This document shows, piece after piece, positions 1-7,679 of a stretch of 45,162 nucleotides of DNA (the first letter of the stretch is position 1; each line of letters opens with the position of its first letter). The DNA lies in contig JBDIWM010000003.1 of NCBI GenBank assembly GCA_039638595.1, positions 50,427 to 95,588 of the forward strand. Direction: 5' to 3'. Source of the DNA: Atribacterota bacterium. GTDB taxonomy: Bacteria > Atribacterota > Atribacteria > Atribacterales > Caldatribacteriaceae. Below the pieces are notes generated by a model. The model had not been told where the DNA came from. It did not search any database and saw nothing but the letters and a program-made list of their open reading frames with translations. A program made the translations under genes and the position numbers.

Positions 1-122
1 CGTTCCGTTTTAGCACGATGCCAGGGCAAATTTTGTCCTAAAAATCGGGCTATAATTCCAGCAAAAATAGCAACAAACAGAATAATGGACACGATTTTCA
101 CCACATTGGCCAGTTCTCCCAC
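1..122 (-). CDS. Small membrane protein, N-terminal part (cut by window edge)
   Basis: A GTG start at 120-122 follows a strong Shine-Dalgarno sequence (AAAGGAGG) on the minus strand, and the frame stays open to the left edge. The visible 40 residues hold one hydrophobic segment (about residues 8-27: VKIVSIILFVAIFAGIIA) followed by a basic stretch, as in a single-pass or multi-pass inner-membrane protein. I do not recognise the family. It is divergent from the FMN-binding protein gene at 265. The C-terminus lies outside the window, so length and function are unknown. Confidence 0.55.
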   Translation of the reverse strand, partial: MGELANVVKIVSIILFVAIFAGIIARFLGQNLPWHRAKTE

Positions 123-229
123 CGTGACTTCCTCCTTTGCTTGAACCCTCTACAAAGAATAGCAAAAAATCAGGGTGCTTGCTTTGTTGAGGAAGAATTC
201 TTTTTATAATTAGCATATTCCTCTGTAAC

Positions 230-258
230 TTGGTGATTGTCTCCAAAAAGTGTATAAT
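230..258 (+). promoter_or_regulatory. Promoter directly in front of the FMN-binding protein gene
   Basis: TTGGTG at 230-235, a 17-base spacer and a perfect TATAAT at 253-258. A start site about seven bases downstream falls on the ATG at 265, so the message would be leaderless. The alternative GTG start at 250 lies upstream of and across the -10 box and would not be transcribed. Confidence 0.6.
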
Positions 259-264
259 GAAACC

Positions 265-666
265 ATGAAGAAATTTTGGAAAATCCTCCTTCTGGTGGTA
301 TTGATTCTGGCAGCCCTTTTTGGCATCTTCTGGGGATACCTCACCTATGGACTGTACGAGACAGAGCGCTTGACCCTTAGTATGGTCGACCTTTCCGCCA
401 TCGAGGATGGAACGTATCGGGGAAAATATGAAAAAGGTCGTTTCACCTGTGAGGTGGAAGTGAAGGTCGAGGACCATACCATCGTGGATGTAAAGCTGGT
501 TTCTTCCTCCCGAATTTCCATTCCGGCCGTTTACCAGGAACTCATCCTGCGCCTTAAAAACGTGAATGCCTTGCCGGTTGATACCGTGGGTGGTGCCACC
601 GTATCGAGCAAAGCCTTTCTCAAAGCGGTGGAAAACGCCCTGAAGCGTGAGGAACTTCTTAAATAA
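265..666 (+). CDS. Membrane-anchored FMN-binding domain protein
   Basis: This is a 133-residue protein. An N-terminal membrane anchor (residues 5-26) is followed by a compact FMN-binding domain. The family signature is near the C-terminus: GGATVSS at residues 109-115, matching the SGAT(S/T)S-type motif in which a Thr/Ser can carry FMN through a phosphoester bond (as in RnfG/NqrC-type proteins). The domain is placed outside the cytoplasmic membrane, so a role in electron transfer at the membrane surface is inferred. No partner Rnf or Nqr gene is in the window. I chose the ATG at 265 because a perfect -10 box overlaps the upstream GTG at 250. The gene is convergent with the ICMT-like gene and overlaps its end by 8 bases. 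Confidence 0.75.
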   Translation: MKKFWKILLLVVLILAALFGIFWGYLTYGLYETERLTLSMVDLSAIEDGTYRGKYEKGRFTCEVEVKVEDHTIVDVKLVSSSRISIPAVYQELILRLKNVNALPVDTVGGATVSSKAFLKAVENALKREELLK

Positions 667-1210
667 AACGTCTGGTCTTACTCATGTACTCCCGATATTC
701 CTCGCCAAAGCACTCTAATAGCTTTCGTTCTTCCAGGGACGCTCGGTAAAGGAAACCCAGAAAGGGCAAAAAGAAGATGAAAAGTGAGGAAGGGAAATGC
801 CAGAACACCAGTGCCGCTCCCCCAAAGGCGAGGAATTCCCCGGTGTAACTGGGATGGCGGATAAGACGGTAAACCCCTTTGCGTACCAGTTTGTGGTTTT
901 CTGCTATGGCGATATCTGGAGTAAAGTACTTTCCCAGAGTAAGGATGGCAATGAGTCGCAAACTGACCCCTGCAATCATGAGTCCAATCCCGAGTTGTTG
1001 AACGGGGTTGAAGGCAGTCCGAATCTGCCAGGTCAAACGGAAATCTCGGGGCAGGATGGCCAGAATCACCCCGCTTCCGATGCATACCATCACCACGAAT
1101 TTGCTCCGGCGGTCCACAATCTGGTGAAGGTTTTGGTTTTTACCCAGCAGTACCCAAAGGTCTAATGTCATCCAGGAAAGAACTATAATCCAGAAGAGCG
1201 TTTTCACCAT
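659..1210 (-). CDS. Isoprenylcysteine carboxyl methyltransferase (ICMT)-like membrane protein
   Basis: This 183-residue integral membrane protein has about four to five hydrophobic segments. Its C-terminal half has the ICMT/PEMT family pattern: GVYRLIRHPSYTGEF around residue 115, then a long hydrophobic segment and the basic tail EERKLLECFGEEYREY. The RHPxY motif and the terminal acidic/basic helix form the S-adenosylmethionine pocket in this family. The true substrate in bacteria is usually unknown. The open frame extends far upstream, but that extension lies inside the neighbouring HEPN gene, so the ATG at 1208-1210 is preferred. It overlaps the original stop codon of the upstream MNT-HEPN gene, which suggests translational coupling. 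Confidence 0.8.
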   Translation of the reverse strand: MVKTLFWIIVLSWMTLDLWVLLGKNQNLHQIVDRRSKFVVMVCIGSGVILAILPRDFRLTWQIRTAFNPVQQLGIGLMIAGVSLRLIAILTLGKYFTPDIAIAENHKLVRKGVYRLIRHPSYTGEFLAFGGAALVFWHFPSSLFIFFLPFLGFLYRASLEERKLLECFGEEYREYMSKTRRFI

Positions 1211-1961
1211 CTTTTCTGTGTCTCTTTCCAGATTATTTTTCGCGTAATGAGTCCCAGGAGGTCCCGGCAAAGTTCCATTGCTTCTTCGGCTTCCTTTGGG
1301 TCGGTATAGAAACGGGAGGGTACACCCCCAGGAAGGCCGTTGGGGTATCGTGTTGGTTGAGTTTCTCGGTCTGGGTGAGAGAGGCAAAATCGGTGTCGAT
1401 TTCCTGCACCATCTGGAGGAGTTCATCGATGGAACGGGTAAAAAATACCTGTCGGTCGGCAACGCGCAGATACAAATACGCCTTGAGTACCTTTTCGGCT
1501 GCCTGTTGGAAATGGAAAAGGGCTAGATAAAAGCGTCCGCTCTGGCGAAGAAATTCGGCATCGTTAAACTCATCCTGAGCCTGCAGGAACCATCGCAGGG
1601 CTTCTTCACGAGGTTTTTTCTCATAAACTATCCCTCCTGATTGAAAGATTTCCTGCAAAAACGAGCTCTCTGGAAGCATTTTTTCAAAGTCATCCTGAGA
1701 GTAAATCACCATATCGGTGGCTATGCCCCGCTCAATATGCTGATAAATCTGATCTATCCATGCTTTGCTTGTTTGTGAGGATGGCATAATCACCAGAAGG
1801 TCAAGATCGCTCTGGAAATCAACGGTTCCGCAGGCAAACGAACCGAGAAGGACAACCTTTAGGGCGCCCCATTCTCGCAGTTGGGTAACAATCCGCTTCA
1901 GAGCATCCTGAAGTTTCTCTTCCCGGGCTCTCTTTTTGGCCACAATTTCTTCAAGTTTCAT
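1204..1961 (-). pseudogene. MNT nucleotidyltransferase-HEPN fusion, frameshifted in the HEPN domain
   Basis: The N-terminal half is a minimal nucleotidyltransferase: G40-S41, ten residues, then D52-L-D54, the GSX10DXD motif of MntA-type antitoxins. The second half is a HEPN domain (residues 125-200, with RFYLALFHFQQAAEKVLKAYL-like pattern). Near 1350-1355 the conserved end of the HEPN domain leaves the frame. The unbroken frame ends at 1233 with an unrelated tail. A different frame reads TRYPNGLPGGVPSRFYTDP followed by the usual acidic helix, and ends in a TGA at 1204-1206. The sequence between LNQ and TRYPNG, where relatives have a short aromatic stretch, is missing, so I infer a small out-of-frame deletion. 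The start is the ATG at 1961. A TACACT box six bases before it suggests leaderless expression. The product may be inactive or truncated. Confidence 0.65.
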
Positions 1962-1993
1962 AGCAATAGTGTACCACGAAAAAAGCCTGGTGG

Positions 1994-2299
1994 TCATTCT
2001 GTCAGGTCTTTTTTCATCCGTTCGTACTCATCTCGGCTAATTTCTCCCCGGGCATAGCGCCTTTTCAGAATTTCTAAGGGGTCTTCCTGATGCGGTTCTC
2101 GGTGAAAATCCTGATTTTCCTTTATGGTATGCACCAGAAGGTACACCACGCCCACGATGAGGGCCAACCATACCCATCTCATCGTTGTTCTGGTAAAAGA
2201 CCAAATGGAAAATCGTGTGCCGTAGTAAGTGCAAAGGGCAAAGACGTTTCGGGGAGTAAGGAGTAAGAGCAAAAACAAAACTAATACCACTTTTTTCAT
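1994..2299 (-). CDS. Small membrane protein with C-terminal SHOCT domain
   Basis: This 101-residue protein has a signal-like hydrophobic N-terminus (residues 3-22), a second membrane segment (about residues 41-58), and a charged C-terminus, EILKRRYARGEISRDEYERM. That C-terminus is a textbook SHOCT motif, a short helical module often found at protein ends and of uncertain role in oligomerisation. A GGGGG Shine-Dalgarno lies seven to eight bases before the ATG. In the mRNA it is preceded by a CCCCTT/AAGGGG inverted repeat that could partly mask it. No function can be assigned beyond membrane association. Confidence 0.75.
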   Translation of the reverse strand: MKKVVLVLFLLLLLTPRNVFALCTYYGTRFSIWSFTRTTMRWVWLALIVGVVYLLVHTIKENQDFHREPHQEDPLEILKRRYARGEISRDEYERMKKDLTE

Positions 2300-2371
2300 G
2301 ATTAGAACCCCCTTTTTAAAGGGGAAAAACCACGCATCGGCTTTATATTCCCGATATACGGTGAAGTGACC

Positions 2372-2423
2372 CCCTGGAAGGCAATTAAAGTATTTGTCTA
2401 TTTTTAATTGATTCCAGGGTTTT
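2372..2423. repeat. Long imperfect hairpin in the intergenic region
   Basis: CCCTGGAA plus CAATTAAA on the left (2372-2379, 2382-2389) pair with TTTAATTG and TTCCAGGG on the right (2403-2410, 2412-2419). Only a GG/A bulge interrupts the stem, and the loop is 13 bases. Four T residues follow on the plus strand. No plus-strand gene precedes it, so it is either an orphan terminator or part of the 5' leader of the minus-strand SHOCT gene. The rest of 2300-2520 shows no gene. Confidence 0.5.
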
Positions 2424-2520
2424 CTATGAAAAGGAATACAAAAAGACCGTACCGGCGTTCATCAAGCTTTATTTGCGAACGAAACTCTGATTTGTCTAAA
2501 GGGGCTTCATTCCGGGGTCC

Positions 2521-2549
2521 TTGACCCCCTCTCTTGCGGCAGGTATAAT
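2521..2549 (+). promoter_or_regulatory. Promoter of tRNA-Ser
   Basis: TTGACC at 2521-2526 and TATAAT at 2544-2549 are separated by exactly 17 bases. The predicted start, near 2556, is a few bases before the mature 5' end of the tRNA. Confidence 0.8.
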
Positions 2550-2559
2550 TTTTGTATTC

Positions 2560-2648
2560 GGAGGGGTGCCCGAATTGGCAAGGAACCGGTCTTGAAAACC
2601 GGCATGCTCAAACGAGCTGTGCGGGTTCGAGTCCCGCCCCCTCCGCCA
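2560..2648 (+). tRNA. tRNA-Ser (anticodon UGA)
   Basis: The acceptor strand GGAGGGG pairs with CCCCTCC. The anticodon loop reads CTTGAAA, giving anticodon UGA. There is a long variable arm as expected for serine, and the T-arm GCGGG-TTCGAGT-CCCGC is intact. The discriminator is G and CCA is encoded at 2646-2648. The total is 89 bases. It is convergent with the LarA-like gene, whose stop lies nine bases further on. Confidence 0.95.
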
Positions 2649-2657
2649 GAGAGCAAT

Positions 2658-3929
2658 TTACAGTTGATCGATATCCGGTACCGTCCCATCGGCTAAACGG
2701 TAGAGCATTTCCCCGGCCCGAGGAACGTAAAGGATGCCCTGGTCTTCTTTTCCGGTGTAGTCTTCGATGCGGATACCACGGTAGTCCATGTAACCCAGGT
2801 TAATGCGCTGACAGAGGTCTTGGGGGATGCTGGTGGCAAGAATGACCTCAATGCGGGGATATTCTTTTCCATCGTGGTATTTGCCGATTCCTTTGACGTG
2901 CGTGGAATGGGCCAGGACCCCCCAGGGGTAGTGTTTGTAGCGGTCCCAGTTAGTGAGGAAAAAGTCCCGCACGTGGTAGCCAATTTCCCGCAAGTATCTG
3001 CCGTGGGTTACCGAAATTTCCCGGATATGAGGAGCGTAGAGAATGATTTTTCCTCCGTTGGTTACCACCGGTTCGAGTTTGTACATTCCCTTTCCTCCTA
3101 CCCAGAGTTCGTTATAGATCTCTGGAATCACCGAGAGTACCGTGTGGAATGGATGGTTTTTCCAGATGATGTTGACCTGGGACGATAAATCCGCAGCTTT
3201 CGACCAGGCTTCTTCAGGGTCGCCAAGGAAGAGTCCACAGGGGTCTTTCCCGGTGACCACAACGGCTAGTTTCATGCTTGGACGGGGCATGAAGCGAGCC
3301 GCCCGGCGGAGGATTTCCCGCACCGGGGTTTCCTTGTGACCGATGATTTTGGGATTGGTGATGAGGGCTGCCAGCCAGTGAAACTGGTCAATGATTTCTG
3401 CACCAGAAATACCGGGGAAGAAATATTTGTACCCTCCGGAAAATCCCACCACTTCGTGAGGGAAAACCGGTCCCACGATCAGGAGTTCGTCATAATCGAG
3501 GATACGGCGGTTCACGGTGACGGGGATGGATTCTTTGAGTAACCCTTTCGAAATGGCTTCTACCTCTTCTTTGGAGATGGTACCAATGTGGAGGAGTTCT
3601 TGGGGGTCATTGTAAACATGGTTGAACACCTCGGTTCCCAGAGTGCGAGCTTCCCCGTAGGTGACTCCCAGATGGTTTTTCAATTCTTCGTCGGTCATGG
3701 GTGGGTGGGTGCCGAGGGCGATGAGGAAATGGAGGGTTTTTGACGGGGGAAGAAGGTCTTCCATGAGCACCGTAAAAATGGTTTTCATGGGAAAGGTCCG
3801 GGTGGCATCGGGGATGATGGCCAAAATCCGCTTTCCCTTGGTGTCGTATCGGGCAATTGCCTCTTTCAGAAAATCCCGGAATTGGTCCGGAGTTAAGGTA
3901 CAGAGAGAAGATTTTTCATAGAGAATCAT
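2658..3929 (-). CDS. LarA-family nickel-dependent hydroxyacid racemase/epimerase (candidate sugar-acid 2-epimerase)
   Basis: This 423-residue protein of the lactate racemase catalytic-subunit superfamily has DATRTFP near residue 41 and GTHPP near 73. H158, K168 and H184 are in the block PHEVVGFSGGYKYFFPGISG and the following helix. Their spacing is exactly that of H174, K184 and H200 in Lactiplantibacillus plantarum LarA, where the lysine carries the nickel-pincer (NPN) cofactor, H200 binds nickel and H174 is a catalytic base. H104 matches the other base. The superfamily includes lactate, malate and phenyllactate racemases and a D-gluconate 2-epimerase. The start overlaps the gnd stop (ATGA), so the two are co-translated, which favours a gluconate-type substrate (inference). 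The cofactor genes larB, larC and larE are not in the window. Confidence 0.85.
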   Translation of the reverse strand: MILYEKSSLCTLTPDQFRDFLKEAIARYDTKGKRILAIIPDATRTFPMKTIFTVLMEDLLPPSKTLHFLIALGTHPPMTDEELKNHLGVTYGEARTLGTEVFNHVYNDPQELLHIGTISKEEVEAISKGLLKESIPVTVNRRILDYDELLIVGPVFPHEVVGFSGGYKYFFPGISGAEIIDQFHWLAALITNPKIIGHKETPVREILRRAARFMPRPSMKLAVVVTGKDPCGLFLGDPEEAWSKAADLSSQVNIIWKNHPFHTVLSVIPEIYNELWVGGKGMYKLEPVVTNGGKIILYAPHIREISVTHGRYLREIGYHVRDFFLTNWDRYKHYPWGVLAHSTHVKGIGKYHDGKEYPRIEVILATSIPQDLCQRINLGYMDYRGIRIEDYTGKEDQGILYVPRAGEMLYRLADGTVPDIDQL

Positions 3930-5341
3930 TCTACTTCACCCTCCCATGTGGTGTGAAACGTTCCCGGTCGGTCGATGCGTTTGTAGGTATGAGCTCCAAA
4001 AAAGTCCCGCTGGGCCTGGAGAAGGTTCGCTGGCAACACGGCGCTGGTCCAGGAGTCGATATAGGCCAAAGCGGCTGATAAAACCGGTACCGGAAGGGAA
4101 CGCTCCAGCGCGATTTTCACGATTTGACGAGCCTGTTTAGCACTTTCTTTGACCCTTTGAATGAACCCACTGGCTGTAAAAAGAAGTAATGGGTTCTCAG
4201 CTAAGGCTTTCTGAATGGCGGTAAGCATCCGCGCCCGGAGAATACACCCGCCTTTCCAGATTCTGGCGATATCCACAGGATTGAGGTGGTACTTCCACTC
4301 TTCCGAAGCCACCTGCAAAAGATGGAATCCTTCACTGAAGGCTACCACCATAGAAAGAAAAAGGGTTTGTCTGAGGGCTTCTCTGGTGTCCGCATCACAA
4401 TGAAGCCTGGCGTCATTTTGACAACCCCAGATTTGGGAAAGGGACACTCTTTTTTCTTTAAAGGAGGAGAGATTGCGGGCAATTACTGACTGGTTGATGA
4501 CTGGAGTTGGTACTCCTAAATCAAAAGCGATCTGGGAGGCCCATTTTCCAGTTCCTTTCTGTTCGGCAGCATCGAGGATGATTTCCACCAGGGGTTTTTT
4601 GGTTGCCGGGTCTTCCACCCCGAGGATTTTTCCAGTGATTTCCACCAGGTACGAGGCTACATCACTTTGGTTCCATTCTTCGAAGATGGACTGGATGGCA
4701 TGGCTTTCAAGACCATAGATTTTACGCAGGATGTCATAAACTTCGGCGATGGCCTGCATCATGGCGTACTCAATGCCGTTGTGGACCATTTTCACAAAAT
4801 GTCCGCTGCCGCCTGGTCCGAGGTAGGTACAGCAGGGTCCATCTTCTACTTGGGCGGCGGCCTTTTCCAGGATTTCCCGCACCAGTTCATACCCTTCTTT
4901 GTTTCCCCCGGGCATGATAGACGGTCCATGTAGTGCACCGTGCTCTCCACCACTGATCCCGGTCCCCAAAAAGAGGAGGCTTCGTTTTTCGGCTTCCTGG
5001 AGCCGCCTTTCGGTATCCTGAAAAAACGAGTTTCCTCCGTCGATGACTAAATCCCCCGGTTCAAGGAGGGGAAAAAGGGTTTCTAAGAATTCATCCACGG
5101 CCTTTCCAGCCTTCACCATAAGCATAACCCGACGGGGTTTCCGGAGCGCTGAGACGAACGCTTCCAGGCTGTAGGTCGGCACAATCGGTTCCCCGTGGAG
5201 TCGGGTGTTTACAAATTCCTGAGTGCGTTCCTGTGTCCGGTTAAAAACGGCTACCTGAAATCCCTTACGGGCGATATTGAGGGCCAGGTTCTGCCCCATC
5301 ACCGCCATGCCAATGATACCAATATCACACAGTGCTTTCAT
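3926..5341 (-). CDS. gnd: 6-phosphogluconate dehydrogenase, decarboxylating
   Basis: This 471-residue protein is of normal family length. It converts 6-phosphogluconate to ribulose 5-phosphate, CO2 and NAD(P)H in the cytoplasm. Visible signatures are the N-terminal Rossmann motif GMAVMGQN with a following FNRT that suits NADP, the substrate-binding ISGGEHGA block near residue 126, and the catalytic Lys and Asn in HFVKMVHNG. Two ATGs lie two codons apart. The second (5341) is chosen because GAGGAGG sits seven bases before it, while it abuts the first (5347). It is the first gene of a two-gene operon with the LarA-family epimerase and is divergent from the UxaE-like operon. Together they suggest oxidation of gluconate-type acids. 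Confidence 0.93.
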   Translation of the reverse strand: MKALCDIGIIGMAVMGQNLALNIARKGFQVAVFNRTQERTQEFVNTRLHGEPIVPTYSLEAFVSALRKPRRVMLMVKAGKAVDEFLETLFPLLEPGDLVIDGGNSFFQDTERRLQEAEKRSLLFLGTGISGGEHGALHGPSIMPGGNKEGYELVREILEKAAAQVEDGPCCTYLGPGGSGHFVKMVHNGIEYAMMQAIAEVYDILRKIYGLESHAIQSIFEEWNQSDVASYLVEITGKILGVEDPATKKPLVEIILDAAEQKGTGKWASQIAFDLGVPTPVINQSVIARNLSSFKEKRVSLSQIWGCQNDARLHCDADTREALRQTLFLSMVVAFSEGFHLLQVASEEWKYHLNPVDIARIWKGGCILRARMLTAIQKALAENPLLLFTASGFIQRVKESAKQARQIVKIALERSLPVPVLSAALAYIDSWTSAVLPANLLQAQRDFFGAHTYKRIDRPGTFHTTWEGEVE

Positions 5342-5362
5342 GAGCATTCCTCCTCAAGAGTG

Positions 5363-5391
5363 ATTATACCTCTTGGGAAAACCGGGGAAAA
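5363..5391 (-). promoter_or_regulatory. Promoter of gnd-larA-like operon
   Basis: On the minus strand a perfect TATAAT (plus-strand 5363-5368) precedes the GAGGAGG ribosome site by eight bases. A weak TTTTCC lies 17 bases further upstream (5386-5391). The transcript would have a very short leader. Confidence 0.55.
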
Positions 5392-5485
5392 TAGGTGGTG
5401 ATTCTGTTTCGCTGTCTCCTTAAAATTTGGTTTTGACCCGATTTCTACCGAGGTAAACCCCCGGTACCCAGTATCCTAAAAAGCC

Positions 5486-5616
5486 TTAAAAAGTGTAAAA
5501 TCATTATGATTAGTGAATTAAAGATAGTTTGTCTCAGAGGACGAGAGGTTTGCGTGCGTTGACTCTGTGGGAAGGATATTATTTCGGTACTATGTGGGTG
5601 TTAAAAAGCGTAAAAT
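5486..5616. repeat. Pair of 16-base direct repeats between divergent sugar-acid operons
   Basis: TTAAAAAGTGTAAAAT at 5486-5501 recurs as TTAAAAAGCGTAAAAT at 5601-5616 (15 of 16 identical, 115 bases apart). They lie in the region of about 300 bases between gnd and the UxaE-like gene, which has no coding potential that I accept. The second copy ends 31 bases before the GTG at 5647. They may be operator sites or the TAAAAT may serve as -10 boxes. No good -35 element is visible. Confidence 0.45.
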
Positions 5617-5646
5617 AGGGAAGGATTTGGAATAGGAGGAATCAAG

Positions 5647-7134
5647 GTGATACAGGAGAAAATTCAAAAAATCGTGCAGAATCGTGAAGCATTTGGAAAA
5701 TCCTTCCGGGTGTATGAAAAAGCGTACCAGATTGCCGATTTTAGGTGTACCTTTTTCCCAGCGAAAAACCACATTGGGTTCTACCTTGTGGTTTGGTCAA
5801 AGGTATCGAACCTTCCTTTCGAAAATCCCTGTTTTTCCCAACTTGATGAAGAAGGTGTCTGCACGGTTTATCCCTTCGATTTGGTTAATTATCGGGCGCT
5901 AACCCAGTTTTTTCCATCTCTTCGTCCGGTCACATTTAACCACCGTCCTTCTTTTGGTTGTGGTGACCGGTTGGGGATGGTTTCGGCAGCCCACCTTAAA
6001 GCGCTGGCAGAATTTCCGGTTTTTCCAGTCATTGCCCAGCAGTCACCGAGGGAATTGGAGAGGACACAACGGACTTTTCAGGATGTCCTTCTGGGAGCGG
6101 TCTGGGGAATTTTGGAAAGTGGATACCAGGGTCCTTTTGGAGCTGATGCCGACCATGTAAAAGAGGAAAAATACCTCCTGGAAGCTCGAAACCTGGGTTT
6201 TTCCATGTATACCCTGGATGTGAGTGAAAACGTGGCTTATTCGGCACTCACTTGGCCAGAACACGAACTTAGCCGACGGTATGAGACACTTACGACAGAG
6301 GAACGGGAAATTTTCAAATATTATGAAGGGAAAAGCCTGAGACTTTCGGAGTCGGTTCGGGTTAATTTCGAAGGGACGAAGCTCCTGCCGCTTGTTTTGG
6401 CCTACCTTCCGGCGATTGAAAGGGTGGAATATCTGTACCATCTCTTGAAAGAAGAGCTATCTTCCTTTGATTTGGAGATCTCCTTAGATGAGGGAGGGAT
6501 ACTTACTTCAAAAGAAGCACACTTTTTTGTGGCTGAAGAACTGCATCGTCGAGGGATTGACTTCCGGAGTTTAGCTCTTCGTTTTCCTGGTGCCTTTGAG
6601 AAGGGGATTGATTATCTGGGTGATCTTCAGGAATTTGCCCAAGCCCTGCGACAACACATGGTAGTGGTGCGAAACATTGGTGGGTATCGTCTGAGTTTAC
6701 ACTCTGGGAGTGATAAATTCAGCGTATACCCGGTGTTCTTCCGGGAAACCGGTGGGATTTTTCATCTTAAAACTTCGGGGACCAGCTGGTTAGAAGCCCT
6801 GATGGTGGTTGCGGAAAAGAATCCGGGACTGTTCCATCGGGTTTACCGCATTGCCTATGAAACCTTTGAAGAAAATTGTCGAGCCTATCAGCTTTCGGTT
6901 AAAAAAGAAACGATTCCAGAGGACTTACGGAACGTGCCAGAAAAGGATTTTCCTCTTCTTCTTCGCGATACCGCAATCCGGCAGTTCTTTCACGTGGCTT
7001 ACGGGTCAATCCTGGGACGAGTCGGACCAGAAATTCGCCAATTCCTCTTTGCGGAAGAAGCTCAACATTATGCGCGAGTATGTGAAAATATAAAAAGACA
7101 CCTTGCGGTTCTATTTGGAAGAGAAAAGGGGTGA
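5647..7134 (+). CDS. uxaE: UxaE-like tagaturonate/fructuronate epimerase family protein
   Basis: This 495-residue protein resembles the tagaturonate epimerase family first described in Thermotoga maritima (TM0440). Recognisable blocks are SFGCGDRLGMVSAAHLKAL near residue 101 and GPFGADADHVKEE near 160. The enzyme interconverts D-tagaturonate and D-fructuronate, linking galacturonate to glucuronate catabolism in the cytoplasm. The GTG start at 5647 has AGGAGG seven bases upstream. Downstream genes overlap it or each other (ECF S component, SDR reductase, FGGY kinase), so one operon is likely. The family assignment comes from remembered motifs and gene context. The exact substrate could be another ketouronate. 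Confidence 0.72.
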   Translation: MIQEKIQKIVQNREAFGKSFRVYEKAYQIADFRCTFFPAKNHIGFYLVVWSKVSNLPFENPCFSQLDEEGVCTVYPFDLVNYRALTQFFPSLRPVTFNHRPSFGCGDRLGMVSAAHLKALAEFPVFPVIAQQSPRELERTQRTFQDVLLGAVWGILESGYQGPFGADADHVKEEKYLLEARNLGFSMYTLDVSENVAYSALTWPEHELSRRYETLTTEEREIFKYYEGKSLRLSESVRVNFEGTKLLPLVLAYLPAIERVEYLYHLLKEELSSFDLEISLDEGGILTSKEAHFFVAEELHRRGIDFRSLALRFPGAFEKGIDYLGDLQEFAQALRQHMVVVRNIGGYRLSLHSGSDKFSVYPVFFRETGGIFHLKTSGTSWLEALMVVAEKNPGLFHRVYRIAYETFEENCRAYQLSVKKETIPEDLRNVPEKDFPLLLRDTAIRQFFHVAYGSILGRVGPEIRQFLFAEEAQHYARVCENIKRHLAVLFGREKG

Positions 7135-7139
7135 ATACA

Positions 7140-7679
7140 ATGCTCACAAGCGAACGGGTTCATCGGAGTGCAGTGGTGCTTACGCGCATTGGTGTGCTTC
7201 TGGCAGTGGGAATTGTACTTCCGGTGGTTTTTCATGGTTTGGGGATTCCGGGACCGATGTTTTTGCCCATGCATTTTCCGGCTTTGTTGGCCGGATTTCT
7301 TCTTCCTTCGGGGAGTGCTTTTGTGGTGGGACTGGTATTACCTTTGGTGAATTTCCTTATTTCTGGAATGCCGCCGTTCCCCGTATTTATTCCCATGATG
7401 GTGGAATTAGGAAGCTATGGGGCTCTGGGAGCATTTTTTACCCGTCGGCTGCGGTTTTCGACCATTGTCGCCCTCATCTTGAGCCTTATTCTGGGACGGG
7501 TTGTTTTTCTCCTTGCCCAGTTTGGGATTTTGGGGCTCCTTTTTGGGCGGAAGGTATCGGTGGTGATGACGTTGCAGAGTCTTTTTGTGACTGCACTTCC
7601 GGGAATTATCATTCAGCTTTTTTTAATTCCCATCCTAGTGAAACGGATTTCTCCAAAGGAGGGTACCAATGAATCTTGA
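7140..7679 (+). CDS. ECF transporter S component (substrate-binding membrane subunit), probably for a sugar acid
   Basis: This protein of about 179 residues has five to six hydrophobic helices. The sequence PGPMFLPMHFPALLAGFLL, the following glycine-rich helix and MPPFPVFIPMMVELGSYG are typical of ECF-type S components that share an energising EcfAA'T module. No EcfA or EcfT gene is in the window, so it would use a module encoded elsewhere (group II arrangement). I prefer the ATG at 7140, which has AAGGGG eight bases upstream. A GTG at 7131 overlapping the uxaE stop is an alternative. The stop overlaps the SDR start by 11 bases. Its position between catabolic genes suggests uptake of an aldonate or uronate (inference). 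Confidence 0.72.
   Translation: MLTSERVHRSAVVLTRIGVLLAVGIVLPVVFHGLGIPGPMFLPMHFPALLAGFLLPSGSAFVVGLVLPLVNFLISGMPPFPVFIPMMVELGSYGALGAFFTRRLRFSTIVALILSLILGRVVFLLAQFGILGLLFGRKVSVVMTLQSLFVTALPGIIIQLFLIPILVKRISPKEGTNES

Noticed and set aside
2560-2648. tRNA-Ser(UGA) as the ligand of the serine T-box in this window
   Set aside because: The T-box specifier reads UCC, which pairs with anticodon GGA. The UGA anticodon would mismatch at one position, so another serine tRNA is the likely ligand.
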